Of a DNA stretch of 64,000 nt, positions 34,884 to 43,854 are shown one piece after another. The stretch lies in NCBI RefSeq assembly GCF_900109855.1, contig NZ_FOBO01000002.1, forward strand, positions 124,001-188,000, read 5' to 3'. Numbering within the stretch: the stretch's first letter is position 1; each line of letters starts with the position of its first letter. This stretch comes from Roseovarius tolerans (GTDB taxonomy: Bacteria > Pseudomonadota > Alphaproteobacteria > Rhodobacterales > Rhodobacteraceae). The translations under genes and the position numbers were made by a program. The notes under the pieces are model-generated. The model did no database searches. It saw nothing but the letters and a program-made list of their open reading frames with translations, and was not told the origin of the DNA.

Positions 34884-36713
34884 TTATTCTTCTGCCTCGA
34901 ACCACCAGACCTCGGGGAGGAAACCGATACCGTCCCCGTAGATCGGAAGCTCATCCTCATGATAGTGCAACTGCGCTTTGTGGGCAATACGACCGACGCT
35001 GTATTGATGGATCGGGATCACGTAGCGCCCCGCCGTCAGTATCCGGTCGAGCGCGCGGGTGGCGGCGACGAATTCCTCGCGGTCGCGTGCGTTCAGCATG
35101 GTGCGGATCATCGCTTCGGCGGCGTCCGAGCGCATGCCCATCAGGTTGCGGCTGCCGGGGTCGTCCACCCCTTCGGAGCCCCAGTAATACATCTGCTCGT
35201 TGCCGGGGCTGAGCGACAGCGACCGGCGCATCATCGTCAGGTCGAAATCATAGTTCGCCTCGCGCTCGGCATATTGCGCCTTGTCGGTCATCTCGATCCG
35301 CAATTCGACGCCCAGACGGTCGAGCGCGCGGGCATAGATATCCATCATCGCGCTCGCCTGACCGATCAGCCCGTCCTGCTGCAAGAGCACCGTCAGCCGC
35401 AGTGGCGTGCCGTCGGCGCTGACCAGCCGCCCGTTCTCGACCTGCCAGCCCGCCGCGCTCAGAAGCTTCATCGCGCGGCGCAAGTCCTTGCGATTACGCG
35501 CGGTGCCGTCTCCTTGCGGCAGGCTGTAGCCGTCGAGCGTGCCGGGGGGCAGGCTGTCGGCGAAGGGTGTGAGCAACTCGCGCACGCGGCCCGTGGCGGG
35601 GCCGTGAGCCATGCCCAGTTCGGAATTGGAGAAATACGAGGTGATGCGGGGCTGACGCCCGCCGGTCAGGGTGTCGTTGATATACGCGAAATTGAACGCG
35701 GTGATCAGCGCCTCGCGCACGCGCCAGTCATCGAGCGGCGCGCGGCGGGTGTTCATCACGAAGCCGGTCATGCCCGAGGGTTTCTGATGCGGGATTTCGG
35801 ATTTCACGATCTCGCCGCGCTCGACGGCGGGGAAATCGTATTCATTCGCCCAGGCCTCGGCGTTGAATTCGCGCACATAGCTGATGATCCCGGCCTTGAA
35901 CGCCTCTTTCAGCACGGTGTCGTCGCCGAAGAACTCGATGCGGATCTCGTCGAAATTGTTGGTGCCGCGCCGGAAGGGCAGGTCGCGTCCCCAGTAGTCG
36001 GGGTTGCGGCGCAAGGTGACGTGGCGGTTCACCTCGTAATTCTCGACGACATAGGGACCGGTTCCAATCGGGATATCCTCGATCCCCGCCTCGGCGATGT
36101 CGCGGCCCTGCCATTGCGCCTTTTGCAGGATCGGGCGCAGACCGGCCAGAAGGGCGAGTTCGCGATCCGCCTCGGTGAACTCAAGGCGCAGGCTGCGCGG
36201 CCCGGTTTGCGCGATGCGGCCCACCTTGGACCAAAAGCCGCGATAGCGCGGGTGGCCTTGCGTGCCCAATGTCTCGAAGGACCAGATCACATCCTCGACC
36301 GTCACCGGGCTGCCATCCGAGAATCGGGCCGTCTCGCGCAGGGTGAATTCGACCCATGTGCGGGCCTCATCCGTCTCGACCGATTCGGCCAGAAGCCCGT
36401 AAAGCGTGAACGGCTCGTCCCAGGATCGGCCCAAAAGGGTCTCGTGGGTGAGATGCCCCAATTGCCAGGGCGGGCTGCCGCGCAGGATGAAGGGATTGAG
36501 CGAATCAAAGCCGCCGACATTGCCGGTGACCACGCGACCGCCCTTGGGAGCATCCGGGTTGGCATAGGGCAGGGACACAAAATCAGGTGGCAGGGCGGGG
36601 TCGCCATACATAGCTATGCCATGCGCGGGCGCGCCGAGCGTCTGAGAGGCCGTTCCTGCAAGGATCATCGCGCAGAGCCCAGCCCGGAAAAGACGGAAAA
36701 ATTCTGATCTCAT
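34884..36713 (-). CDS. ABC transporter substrate-binding protein, family 5 (YejA-like)
   Basis: 609 residues from ATG 36713. A signal peptide (FRLFRAGLCAMILAGTASQTLGA) precedes a family-5 extracellular solute-binding domain with GGFDSLNPFILRG and GTGPYVVENYEVNRHVTLRR. The length and IAMYGDPALPPDF N-terminus match YejA-type proteins that bind oligopeptides or peptide antibiotics. No permease or ATPase genes are adjacent. It is followed by the entericidin gene on the same strand. The candidate small RNA is transcribed away from its 5' side. Confidence 0.9.
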   Translation of the reverse strand: MRSEFFRLFRAGLCAMILAGTASQTLGAPAHGIAMYGDPALPPDFVSLPYANPDAPKGGRVVTGNVGGFDSLNPFILRGSPPWQLGHLTHETLLGRSWDEPFTLYGLLAESVETDEARTWVEFTLRETARFSDGSPVTVEDVIWSFETLGTQGHPRYRGFWSKVGRIAQTGPRSLRLEFTEADRELALLAGLRPILQKAQWQGRDIAEAGIEDIPIGTGPYVVENYEVNRHVTLRRNPDYWGRDLPFRRGTNNFDEIRIEFFGDDTVLKEAFKAGIISYVREFNAEAWANEYDFPAVERGEIVKSEIPHQKPSGMTGFVMNTRRAPLDDWRVREALITAFNFAYINDTLTGGRQPRITSYFSNSELGMAHGPATGRVRELLTPFADSLPPGTLDGYSLPQGDGTARNRKDLRRAMKLLSAAGWQVENGRLVSADGTPLRLTVLLQQDGLIGQASAMMDIYARALDRLGVELRIEMTDKAQYAEREANYDFDLTMMRRSLSLSPGNEQMYYWGSEGVDDPGSRNLMGMRSDAAEAMIRTMLNARDREEFVAATRALDRILTAGRYVIPIHQYSVGRIAHKAQLHYHEDELPIYGDGIGFLPEVWWFEAEE

Positions 36714-36792
36714 TTTGGCGACAATCCTCAATGATCCTTGTTTATCAGGGGCAGAGCGTAGAGGCGGATTCACGTCTTTTCAAACTTTTAGC

Positions 36793-36821
36793 TTGGCCCG
36801 AGGCGCAGGATTGCTTATAAA
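36793..36821 (+). promoter_or_regulatory. Promoter of the candidate small RNA
   Basis: A -35-like TTGGCC (36793-36798) and a -10 TATAAA (36816-36821) have the optimal 17-base spacer. A start near 36828 would follow. No gene begins before the terminator that ends at 36903. Confidence 0.5.
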
Positions 36822-36827
36822 GAGGGC

Positions 36828-36903
36828 ACTGCTCGATAGGTTTCTTGCCTGTATGAAACCTGCCTCAATAACTTGACGCCCGCCTCGTGCGGGCGTTTTT
36901 TTT
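36828..36903 (+). ncRNA. Candidate small RNA (about 76 nt, two hairpins)
   Basis: From a predicted start near 36828 the transcript would hold hairpin 1, AGGTTTC (36838-36844) paired with GAAACCT (36855-36861) around a ten-base loop TTGCCTGTAT. A single-stranded linker GCCTCAATAACTTG follows. Hairpin 2 is ACGCCCGC paired with GCGGGCGT (36876-36896), followed by eight Ts (36896-36903). No open reading frame is supported. It ends 94 bases before bdhA, which has its own possible promoter, so an independent RNA is more likely than a leader, though an attenuator of bdhA is the alternative. Confidence 0.55.
36876..36903 (+). terminator. Rho-independent terminator of the candidate small RNA
   Basis: A perfect eight-base-pair stem with loop CTCGT is followed by eight Ts. 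This is the clearest intrinsic terminator in the window, yet no protein-coding gene precedes it on this strand. Confidence 0.9.
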
Positions 36904-36936
36904 GGCCCGCTCCCAGCCTCGTGATCCTCATTCCCC

Positions 36937-36965
36937 GTGCAATTCGCAGATGCGGCACATATGCT
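36937..36965 (+). promoter_or_regulatory. Candidate promoter of bdhA
   Basis: GTGCAA (36937-36942) and TATGCT (36960-36965) with a 17-base spacer lie 32 bases before the bdhA start, downstream of the small-RNA terminator. The match is moderate. Confidence 0.35.
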
Positions 36966-36996
36966 GCGCGTGCAGTGTGAACAAGGGAGAACAGGC

Positions 36997-37770
36997 ATGA
37001 GCGTCAAAGGCAAAACCGCCGTCATCACCGGCTCGAATTCCGGCATTGGTCTGGGCATCGCGTGGGAACTGGCGCGCGCCGGGGTCGAGGTGATTCTGAA
37101 CTCCTTTACCGATTCGGAGGAGGATCACGCGCTGGCCAAGAAGGTCGCCGACGAGACCGGCACCAAGGCGCGCTATATCCAGGCCGACATGTCCGATGGC
37201 GACCAGTGCCGTGCGCTGATCGAAAAGGCCGGGGCCTGCGATATCCTGATCAACAACGCGGGCATTCAGCATGTCGCCCCGATTGACGAGTTTCCGGCGG
37301 AGAAGTGGAACGCAATCATCGCGATCAACCTCAATTCCGCCTATCACACGACCGCCGCCGCGCTGCCCCTGATGCGCAAGGCGGGCTGGGGCCGGGTGAT
37401 CAACATCTCGTCGGCGCATGGCCTGACGGCGAGCCCGTTCAAATCGGCCTATGTCGCGGCCAAGCACGGCATTGTCGGGATGACCAAGGTGGTGGCGCTG
37501 GAAACCGCGAAAGAGCCGATCACGGCGAATGCGATCTGCCCGGGTTATGTGCTGACGCCGCTGGTCGAATCGCAGATCCCCGACACGATGGAGAAGTACG
37601 GGATGGAGCGCGACGAGGTGATCGAGAAGGTCATGCTGGAGCGTCAGCCGTCGAAGGAGTTCGCCACCACCGAGCAACTGGGGGGCACGGCGCTGTTTTT
37701 GTGTTCGGACGCGGCGGCGCAGATCACCGGCACGACGATCAGCGTCGATGGTGGCTGGACGGCGCTGTAA
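36997..37770 (+). CDS. bdhA: 3-hydroxybutyrate dehydrogenase
   Basis: 257 residues from ATG 36997, with AAGGGAG upstream. It is an SDR protein: TGSNSGIGLGIAWEL cofactor motif, NNAGIQHVAPIDEFP, the catalytic SSAHG serine and YVAAKHG pair, and the C-terminal GTTISVDGGWTAL. The QHVAPI segment and length are typical of D-3-hydroxybutyrate dehydrogenase, which converts 3-hydroxybutyrate to acetoacetate in polyhydroxybutyrate breakdown. No PHB genes are adjacent. Confidence 0.92.
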   Translation: MSVKGKTAVITGSNSGIGLGIAWELARAGVEVILNSFTDSEEDHALAKKVADETGTKARYIQADMSDGDQCRALIEKAGACDILINNAGIQHVAPIDEFPAEKWNAIIAINLNSAYHTTAAALPLMRKAGWGRVINISSAHGLTASPFKSAYVAAKHGIVGMTKVVALETAKEPITANAICPGYVLTPLVESQIPDTMEKYGMERDEVIEKVMLERQPSKEFATTEQLGGTALFLCSDAAAQITGTTISVDGGWTAL

Positions 37771-37873
37771 GGCGCGGGGCAGGGGCGATTGGCCTTGGGC
37801 GGACTTTAAGTGACCCGCACAAGGTGCCGCGCGGTTGGCTCTTATAACCGCTCCAGGCCATTCACGCCGCCCT

Positions 37874-38566
37874 TCACCCAGCCTTCTTGCGCAACTCCTC
37901 GGGCTTTTTCTGGCCCGGATAGACAAGACCCGCCGAGATCACCAGCTTGGCGGCGTCTTCGATGCTCATGTCCAGTTCGATCACGTCCTCGCGCGGAAAG
38001 AACAGCAGAAAGCCGCTGGTCGGGTTGGGCGTGGTGGGCACGAAGACGCTGAGCAGGTCGCTGCCGGTCTCTGCCTTCTGGTTGATCTCGCCCTTCGCCT
38101 CGGTCGAGATGAAGCCTACCGCCCAGATATCCTTGCGCGGATATTGCACCAGGCAGGCTCTCTCGAAATTGCTCTCGGTCTGGGCAAAGACCGTCTCGGC
38201 GATCTGCTTGACCCCCGAATAGATCGAACGCACCACCGGCATCCGGTTGACCAGAGATTCCGCAAAGCGGATGAACGACCGCCCGATCAGGCCTTTGGCA
38301 ATCCAGCCGACGAGCACGGTGAAGATCAGGAAGATCACCACGCCGACGCCGCGCAGGTTGATGCCGATATAGCGCTCGGGCTGGTAATGTGCGGGAATGA
38401 GCGGCAGCACGAACCCGTCGACCCAGCCGATCAGCGTCCACATCAGCCAGATCGTCAGGCCGACCGGCGCGATCACCACCAGACCGGTCAGGAAACTGGT
38501 CCGCAGCCCGCCGAAACGGGTGGGTTTCTTGGGGGCGATCGGTGGGTCTTCGAAAGGCGTGGTCAT
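37874..38566 (-). CDS. DUF502 family membrane protein
   Basis: About 230 residues from ATG 38566. Two hydrophobic segments (GLVVIAPVGLTIWLMWTLIG and GVVIFLIFTVLVGWIAKGLIG) precede the DUF502 core (NRMPVVRSIYSGVKQIAETV), and VFVPTTPNPTSGFLLFFPRED is the family signature. Function is unknown; the family is linked to plant COV proteins. A longer start at 38578 or 38581 is possible. It is divergent from rpsB. Confidence 0.88.
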   Translation of the reverse strand: MTTPFEDPPIAPKKPTRFGGLRTSFLTGLVVIAPVGLTIWLMWTLIGWVDGFVLPLIPAHYQPERYIGINLRGVGVVIFLIFTVLVGWIAKGLIGRSFIRFAESLVNRMPVVRSIYSGVKQIAETVFAQTESNFERACLVQYPRKDIWAVGFISTEAKGEINQKAETGSDLLSVFVPTTPNPTSGFLLFFPREDVIELDMSIEDAAKLVISAGLVYPGQKKPEELRKKAG

Positions 38567-38644
38567 GACAACTCTCATCAAGAGAACGTGGGTTATCTAG
38601 GCGCATTCCGCCGCTGTCACAATGGCCCGCACAAGCGGCCCGGC

Positions 38645-38664
38645 AAAAAACCCCGGCGGGGCTT
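38645..38664 (-). terminator. Candidate minus-strand terminator ahead of DUF502
   Basis: On the minus strand AAGCCCC and GGGGTTT enclose GCC and run into six Ts. It overlaps the -35 of the rpsB promoter on the other strand and precedes, rather than follows, the DUF502 gene. It may block antisense read-through between rpsB and DUF502. Confidence 0.35.
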
Positions 38665-38691
38665 GCACAGGCGGGCAGGGGCCGCTATACG
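38663..38691 (+). promoter_or_regulatory. Promoter of rpsB
   Basis: TTGCAC (38663-38668), 17 bases, then TATACG (38686-38691), a good alphaproteobacterial sigma-70 pattern. The predicted leader of about 120 bases contains a hairpin (ACGGGG/CCCCGT at 38726-38744). Confidence 0.55.
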
Positions 38692-38725
38692 CGCGGCACT
38701 GAAATCCGCAGGCATGGGCGGGCTG

Positions 38726-38744
38726 ACGGGGGAGACATCCCCGT
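38726..38744 (+). promoter_or_regulatory. Leader hairpin upstream of rpsB
   Basis: ACGGGG and CCCCGT pair around a seven-base loop inside the predicted rpsB 5' leader, 72 bases before the start codon. Ribosomal protein S2 represses its own operon through its leader in E. coli; whether this hairpin is part of such control here is inference. Confidence 0.3.
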
Positions 38745-38815
38745 TCAAGTCCACCGGTTGAAGCATTCCGCTTCTCACCCCGTGCCAAGGCGCAAACCGG
38801 AAAAGGAATACGACC

Positions 38816-39589
38816 ATGGCTCTTCCCGAGTTCACCATGCGTCAGCTGCTGGAAGCTGGCGTTCACTTCGGCCACCAGACGCAGCGTTGGAACCCCCGTA
38901 TGGGCGAGTTCATCTATGGCGCGCGCAACGGCATCCACATCATGGACCTCACGCAGACCGTGCCGATGCTCGACGCGGCGCTGAACGCGATCCGTGAATG
39001 CGTTGCCAAGAACGGCCGCATCCTCTTTGTCGGCACCAAGCGGCAGGCCGCGCAGCCGGTGGCGGAAGCCGCCGAGAAATGCGCCCAGTATTACATGAAC
39101 CACCGCTGGCTCGGCGGCACGCTGACCAACTGGCAGACCGTGTCGAAATCGATCCAGCGTCTCAAGCAGATCGACGAGATCCTCGAAGCGGGTGGCGAAG
39201 GCCTGACCAAGAAGGAGCGTCTCGGGATCGAGCGCGATCAGGGCAAGCTTCAGGCGTCGCTCGGCGGTATCCGCGAAATGGGCGGAGTGCCGGACATGCT
39301 GTTCGTCATCGACGTCAAGAAAGAGTCGCTGGCCGTCGCCGAAGCCAACAAGCTGGGCATCCCGGTCGTGGCCGTGGTCGATACCAACTGCTCGCCCGAC
39401 TGTATCGATTACATCATCCCCGGCAATGACGACGCCGCCCGCGCCATCGCGCTCTATTGCGATCTGGTCAGCCGCGCCGCACTCGACGGTATGACGGCCC
39501 AGATGGGTGCCGCCGGCATCGACCTCGGTGCCATGGAAGAGGCGCCCGTGGAAGAGGCCGTCGCCGAGACCGAAGCCGCCGAAGGCTGA
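38816..39589 (+). CDS. rpsB: 30S ribosomal protein S2
   Basis: 257 residues. Signatures: [20 protein letters not shown] at the N-terminus, [33 protein letters not shown] and the central [17 protein letters not shown]. The C-terminus has an acidic Ala/Glu extension ([16 protein letters not shown]) common in alphaproteobacteria. AAAAGGA precedes the ATG. tsf follows 73 bases downstream, the universal rpsB-tsf operon. Confidence 0.97.
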   Translation: MALPEFTMRQLLEAGVHFGHQTQRWNPRMGEFIYGARNGIHIMDLTQTVPMLDAALNAIRECVAKNGRILFVGTKRQAAQPVAEAAEKCAQYYMNHRWLGGTLTNWQTVSKSIQRLKQIDEILEAGGEGLTKKERLGIERDQGKLQASLGGIREMGGVPDMLFVIDVKKESLAVAEANKLGIPVVAVVDTNCSPDCIDYIIPGNDDAARAIALYCDLVSRAALDGMTAQMGAAGIDLGAMEEAPVEEAVAETEAAEG

Positions 39590-39662
39590 GCGCTGTCACG
39601 AAACTGACACGGGGGCAGGGCTATCCCGCCCCCGCGAAATATCGAATTTGAGGAGAGCCAAG

Positions 39663-40535
39663 ATGGCGATCACTGCTGCAATGGTAAAAGAGCTGCGCGA
39701 CACGACAGGCGCAGGCATGATGGATGCAAAGAAGGCGCTGACCGAGACTGCGGGCGACATGGAAGCGGCTGTCGACTGGCTGCGGACCAAGGGCCTTGCC
39801 AAGGCGGCCAAGAAATCCGGGCGCACCGCGGCCGAAGGTCTGGTGGCGGTCAAGGTCGGAGGCGGTGTTGGCGTCGCGGTCGAGATCAACTCGGAGACCG
39901 ATTTCGTCGCCAAGAACGCCGATTTCCAGAGCATGGTCTCGCAGATCGCCGATGCTGCGCTCGGGGCGGCTGATATCGACGCGCTGAGCGCGACCGACCT
40001 GGGTGGCAAGACCGTGGCCGACACCGTGACCGACAAGATTGCCACCATCGGCGAGAACATGTCGCTGCGCCGCATGGCCCGCGTCGAAGGCGACGGTGTA
40101 GTGTCCTACGTCCACAATGCCGCCGCTGATGGCATGGGCAAGATCGGTGTTCTGGTGGCCTTCTCGGGTGACGAGACTTTTGCCCGTCAGGTCGCGATGC
40201 ATATCGCCGCCACCAACCCCGCCTCGCTGGATGAGGCCTCGCTCGACCCGGCGGTCGTCGAAAAGGAAAAGCAGGTCCAGATCGAGATCGCCCGCGAGTC
40301 CGGCAAGCCGGATGCGGTGATCGAGAAGATGATCGTTGGCCGGATGAAGAAATTCATGTCAGAGGTCACGCTGCTTGGTCAGGCGTTCGTGATGAACCCC
40401 GACCTGACGGTCGAGGCTGCCGCCAAGGAGGCCGACACCACGATCGCGGGTTTCGTGCGCCTCGAAGTGGGCGAAGGCATCGAGAAGAAGGAAGAGGATT
40501 TCGCAGCCGAGGTGGCCAAGGCCGCACAGGGCTGA
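39663..40535 (+). CDS. tsf: Elongation factor Ts
   Basis: 290 residues from ATG 39663 (GAGGAGAG upstream). EF-Ts exchanges GDP for GTP on EF-Tu. The N-terminal TDVTV-like helix region reads [20 protein letters not shown], and [12 protein letters not shown] marks the core domain. The longer frame that reaches back into rpsB is not used. A strong terminator follows at 40559-40586. Confidence 0.96.
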   Translation: MAITAAMVKELRDTTGAGMMDAKKALTETAGDMEAAVDWLRTKGLAKAAKKSGRTAAEGLVAVKVGGGVGVAVEINSETDFVAKNADFQSMVSQIADAALGAADIDALSATDLGGKTVADTVTDKIATIGENMSLRRMARVEGDGVVSYVHNAAADGMGKIGVLVAFSGDETFARQVAMHIAATNPASLDEASLDPAVVEKEKQVQIEIARESGKPDAVIEKMIVGRMKKFMSEVTLLGQAFVMNPDLTVEAAAKEADTTIAGFVRLEVGEGIEKKEEDFAAEVAKAAQG

Positions 40536-40558
40536 ACCACGGGCGCGATCCGGTTGAG

Positions 40559-40586
40559 AAGGGGCCCCCGCACGGGCCCCTTTTTT
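40559..40586 (+). terminator. Rho-independent terminator of rpsB-tsf
   Basis: GGGGCCC (40561-40567) pairs with GGGCCCC (40574-40580), extended by two A-T pairs, and is followed by six Ts. It is 24 bases after the tsf stop. Confidence 0.9.
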
Positions 40587-40895
40587 CTTGCCCGGATCGC
40601 AAATGGCAAGCGGTGCCGCCTGTTAGGGCGACACCGCTCTGGACCGGTCGTCTATTGGGGATGAAACGACGGCCTGTTGGCGTCGACTGCCTGCCCCGAT
40701 GGAATAAGAGCCGACAGCCGACATCCGGTCAGACCGGAAAAAGGAGCGTTCCCCGAAACGAAAGGTTGAACACCCCCCCATGTTCCCAGGCAATAAAGCC
40801 ACCACTCACGGAACAGTGACATAATGCGACGTTACCTAACGTAAGGAAAGTAAGGGATTCCATACCATTTTTTAAGCTATTGAATTCAAAGGGTT
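40587..40895. other. Convergent intergenic region between tsf and luxR-type gene
   Basis: About 310 bases with a lower GC stretch toward luxR. I see no supported gene. Two exact inverted repeats are present: TCCGGTC-A-GACCGGA (40721-40735) and ACGTTA-CC-TAACGT (40829-40842). Neither has a following T-run on the luxR transcript. Short frames here lack ribosome-binding sites. Confidence 0.5.
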
Positions 40896-41651
40896 TCAGG
40901 CATCTAGGAAGAAAATCTGATTCTGAAATGCGGCTTTGAGAACCGCCTGTGCGGTGGTCTCGACGCTGAGCGCCTTGCGCGCCAGCCGCAGGTGTTTTTC
41001 GACGGTTGCAGGGGTAAGTTCCATCAGCATGGCAATGTCTTGCACCGTTTTGCCATCGCCGACCCAACCCAGAACTTCGCGCTGCCGCGAGGTCAGCGCG
41101 CGTTTGGGTGATTCGTAGGGCAGGGACAGGATGCACAGATGCGCCAGGTTGTTGAGCGCGAGAACCGTCTCGCCGACTTCGGACCATAGCTGATCCACCT
41201 CCGCCTGCGTCGAGCCGCGCCGTGCGGTGAGGGCCATCGCGGCCTTCATGCGCGGGCGCAGCGACTTGAAACTGATCGAATAGCCCGCCGTCACACCATG
41301 CGCCTGGTTGAACTCCAGCACCGCACGTTCCTGCGGCGTCATTTCACCGGCGGCGAGACGCTCGTTCAGGATCGACCACGAACAGGCCCCGTCATTGCCC
41401 AGCGACCAGCGCACCATCGGCGCGTGAAAATAGAGACCCTGATCAATGAAGGTGTCGATATAGTCCGGCGCGTGGTTCGACAGGATCACGAAATCATCCG
41501 GATCGCCCAGCGAGGTTTCGGTGCGAAACCGTGTGCAGCCATAGATCAGCCGGTCGAACCCGTAGTCTGCCATCTGCCGCGTATGAAGATCCCACAATTC
41601 CTCGATCGTGGCGACATTCAGCAGCCGGTTGACGGCCTTCGGGTCGATCAT
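40896..41651 (-). CDS. LuxR-family regulator with autoinducer-binding domain (solo)
   Basis: 251 residues. The N-terminal half is an autoinducer-binding domain ([34 protein letters not shown]). The C-terminal half is a LuxR helix-turn-helix ([37 protein letters not shown]). The acyl-homoserine-lactone contact aspartate of the DP motif appears replaced: the segment reads YFHAPMVRW (residues 74-82). So ligand binding may be altered. No luxI gene is nearby. It overlaps the aroQ stop by four bases and is the second gene of that pair. Confidence 0.9.
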   Translation of the reverse strand: MIDPKAVNRLLNVATIEELWDLHTRQMADYGFDRLIYGCTRFRTETSLGDPDDFVILSNHAPDYIDTFIDQGLYFHAPMVRWSLGNDGACSWSILNERLAAGEMTPQERAVLEFNQAHGVTAGYSISFKSLRPRMKAAMALTARRGSTQAEVDQLWSEVGETVLALNNLAHLCILSLPYESPKRALTSRQREVLGWVGDGKTVQDIAMLMELTPATVEKHLRLARKALSVETTAQAVLKAAFQNQIFFLDA

Positions 41652-42091
41652 CCGCTGCGCTCCAGATGTCCGCGCATGGCATCGAGGGCCAGGATGTAGC
41701 CCGGCGCGCCAAAGCCGCAGATCACGCCGATGGCGACCCGCGCGATGTAGGAGACATGGCGATAGTCTTCGCGGGCATGCACGTTCGACAGGTGCAGTTC
41801 GATGGCCGGTATCTGAACCGAGGCGAGCGCATCCATCAGGGCGATCGAGCTATGCGTATAGGCGCCGGCATTCAGGATGATCCCGTCATGGGTTCCGCGC
41901 GCGGCGTGAATGGCGTCGATCAGGGCGCCTTCGTGATTGCTCTGTTCAAAGGCGAGGGCGAGCCCGTGCGTCTCTGCATGCGCATGGCACATCGCCTCGA
42001 TATCCGCGAGCGTGGTGTGACCGTAGATCTCGGGCTGTCGCTTGCCGAGCAGATTGAGATTCGGACCGTTCAGAACCAGAATGGATGTCAT
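41648..42091 (-). CDS. aroQ: 3-dehydroquinate dehydratase, type II
   Basis: 147 residues from ATG 42091 (GGAGGA nine bases upstream). It forms 3-dehydroshikimate in the shikimate pathway. N-terminal [19 protein letters not shown] includes the catalytic arginine and lid tyrosine; [20 protein letters not shown] and [15 protein letters not shown] complete the active site. It heads a two-gene operon with the LuxR regulator. Confidence 0.95.
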   Translation of the reverse strand: MTSILVLNGPNLNLLGKRQPEIYGHTTLADIEAMCHAHAETHGLALAFEQSNHEGALIDAIHAARGTHDGIILNAGAYTHSSIALMDALASVQIPAIELHLSNVHAREDYRHVSYIARVAIGVICGFGAPGYILALDAMRGHLERSG

Positions 42092-42328
42092 GTGCAGGCT
42101 TCCTCCGGATCGACGTTTAGACCGCATTGCAGTGTTGTGTCGAGTGAGCCATGTGTCAATCTGTCAATGTGTAGAGACAGGGCGGCGCGAATGACACAGC
42201 ATGGCACGTCAGGATTTGGAATGTCGGATCGCGTCATAGCTTGGCTCACATGAGATATCTGGTGCAAGCCACTGATATAATGTTGTATTCGAGTAAACTC
42301 TACACTTGGCTGATGGATAAAACATTTA

Positions 42329-42344
42329 CATAATACTGATTATG
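42329..42344. repeat. Short AT-rich inverted repeat after the MATE gene
   Basis: CATAAT-ACTG-ATTATG, a 6-4-6 inverted repeat, lies 14 bases beyond the MATE stop in the 266-base gap that also holds the aroQ promoter. It could be a weak transcript end for the MATE gene. Confidence 0.3.
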
Positions 42345-42357
42345 CGCCTAATGGATG

Positions 42358-43761
42358 TCAGCGCTGCGACCGGTTGCTTATCACCTGCATGCGCTGATCT
42401 GGGCATGTGTAATGCGCGGCAAGCGGATCGCGGCATGGTGCCTCGATCACGCGCAAGGCCAGCCATGCCGCTACGGCGGCAAAGACCGCCCCGCCGATCG
42501 CCTGCCCGGCCAGCACACCCTGCGCGCCCCAGATCGCCCCGAAGGCCACGACAAAGGGCCATGTGCCAATCGTGTGCCGTGCCCAGTTGACCCCGGTCGA
42601 ATAGCCCGGATGACCGAGGTTGTTGAACGACGCGTTGGCGACGAAGATCGCGCCGTTGAAGAACGAGCCGAGCGCGAACGGACCGAGATAGAGATAGAGG
42701 ATGGCGCGCATGTCGCCGTTGGCGTTGAACATGTCCGCAATCGGGGCGCGCAGCACGAAGAGCAGTGCCGACATGCCCACCACATAGAGGGCAAGAAATT
42801 TAAGCCCGTCGAAGAATGTCTCGTAGACCCGGTCCATGCGCCCTGCCCCGAAATTCTGCCCGAAGATCGGCCCTATGGCCCCAGAGAGCGCCAGCACGAC
42901 CGAAAAGACCACCGGCACAATCCGATTGATCACCGCCATGGCGGCGACCGCGTCGGTGCCGTATTTTGCCATTTCCCGCGTCACGATGGCGGTGCCCAGC
43001 GGCGTCGCCACCGTGCCCAGAACCGCAGGCAGCGCAATGCCCGCCGCGTCCTTGAAATCGCGAGCCACGCATTGCGGGCGGGGCCGCGCGAAGGCCTGAT
43101 AGCGCGTCACCGCGAGGAAAAGCGCCAATGCTGCCGTCGCGAGACGTGCCAGCACCGTCGCCACGGCCGCCCCTTCAAGGCCCAAGCCCGCGGCAAAGAT
43201 CAGGATAGGATCGAAGACAAGGTTGACCCCGGCGCCCAGAAGTGCGGGATACATCGCGCCCCGCGCGTCGCCATAGGCCCGCAACACCGCCACCGCCACC
43301 ATCGACAGCCCCGACAGGAAGGTCGTCGGCAGGATGATCCACAGGTAGCCATAGGCCATCTCCGCCGCGGCTCCGGAGGCCCCGAGGAGCGCCAGAAGCA
43401 CATCGAGAAACGGCAGCATCATAAGCGGCAGAAAAAGCCCCGTCGCCACCGCGATCACCGCCGTGCTGGTGGCGTATTCGCGGGCATCTGTGCGATTGCG
43501 CTCACCCTCGGCCCGCGCCACGAGCGCGCCCGCCGCAATCGAGAGCCCGATATTGACGGCGCTGGCAAAGAACATCAGCGCGCTGGCATAGCCCGCCGCC
43601 GCTGCCAGCTCCTCGCGTCCCAGCATGGAAATGAACACGATATCAATGAGATCGACGGCGAAGATCGCCATCAAGCCGATGCTCGAGGTGAAGGACATCA
43701 CCGACACATGCCGGAAAAGATTGCCTTGGGTGAAACTGCCGCCGCTCTCGGTCAGGGCCAT
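42358..43761 (-). CDS. MATE-family efflux transporter
   Basis: 467 residues with twelve hydrophobic segments in two halves. MATE signatures include LPTTFLSGLSMVAVAVLRAYGD and LSGAIGPIFGQNFGAGRMDRV. These pumps export cationic compounds using proton or sodium gradients. ATG 43761 is favoured because AAGGA is eight bases upstream; ATG 43767 sits too close to it. A palindrome (43775-43789) lies just upstream. Confidence 0.9.
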   Translation of the reverse strand: MALTESGGSFTQGNLFRHVSVMSFTSSIGLMAIFAVDLIDIVFISMLGREELAAAAGYASALMFFASAVNIGLSIAAGALVARAEGERNRTDAREYATSTAVIAVATGLFLPLMMLPFLDVLLALLGASGAAAEMAYGYLWIILPTTFLSGLSMVAVAVLRAYGDARGAMYPALLGAGVNLVFDPILIFAAGLGLEGAAVATVLARLATAALALFLAVTRYQAFARPRPQCVARDFKDAAGIALPAVLGTVATPLGTAIVTREMAKYGTDAVAAMAVINRIVPVVFSVVLALSGAIGPIFGQNFGAGRMDRVYETFFDGLKFLALYVVGMSALLFVLRAPIADMFNANGDMRAILYLYLGPFALGSFFNGAIFVANASFNNLGHPGYSTGVNWARHTIGTWPFVVAFGAIWGAQGVLAGQAIGGAVFAAVAAWLALRVIEAPCRDPLAAHYTCPDQRMQVISNRSQR

Positions 43762-43774
43762 TGTCATATTCCTT

Positions 43775-43789
43775 TTACACAACGTGTAA
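43775..43789. promoter_or_regulatory. Candidate operator upstream of the MATE gene
   Basis: TTACAC-AAC-GTGTAA, a 6-3-6 perfect inverted repeat, lies 14 to 28 bases before the MATE start codon, next to the ribosome-binding site. The TTACAC...GTGTAA form resembles TetR-family operators. No TetR gene is adjacent. Confidence 0.45.
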
Positions 43790-43854
43790 GGCACATAACC
43801 GGCTTTGCCGCCCGCTCAATGCCCGGCCCCTCAACACTCTGTGTGCGAATTTGC

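Noticed and set aside
40653..40823. A 56-codon minus-strand frame after luxR starting MSLFREWW.
   Set aside because: No Shine-Dalgarno, no codon bias and no recognisable domain.
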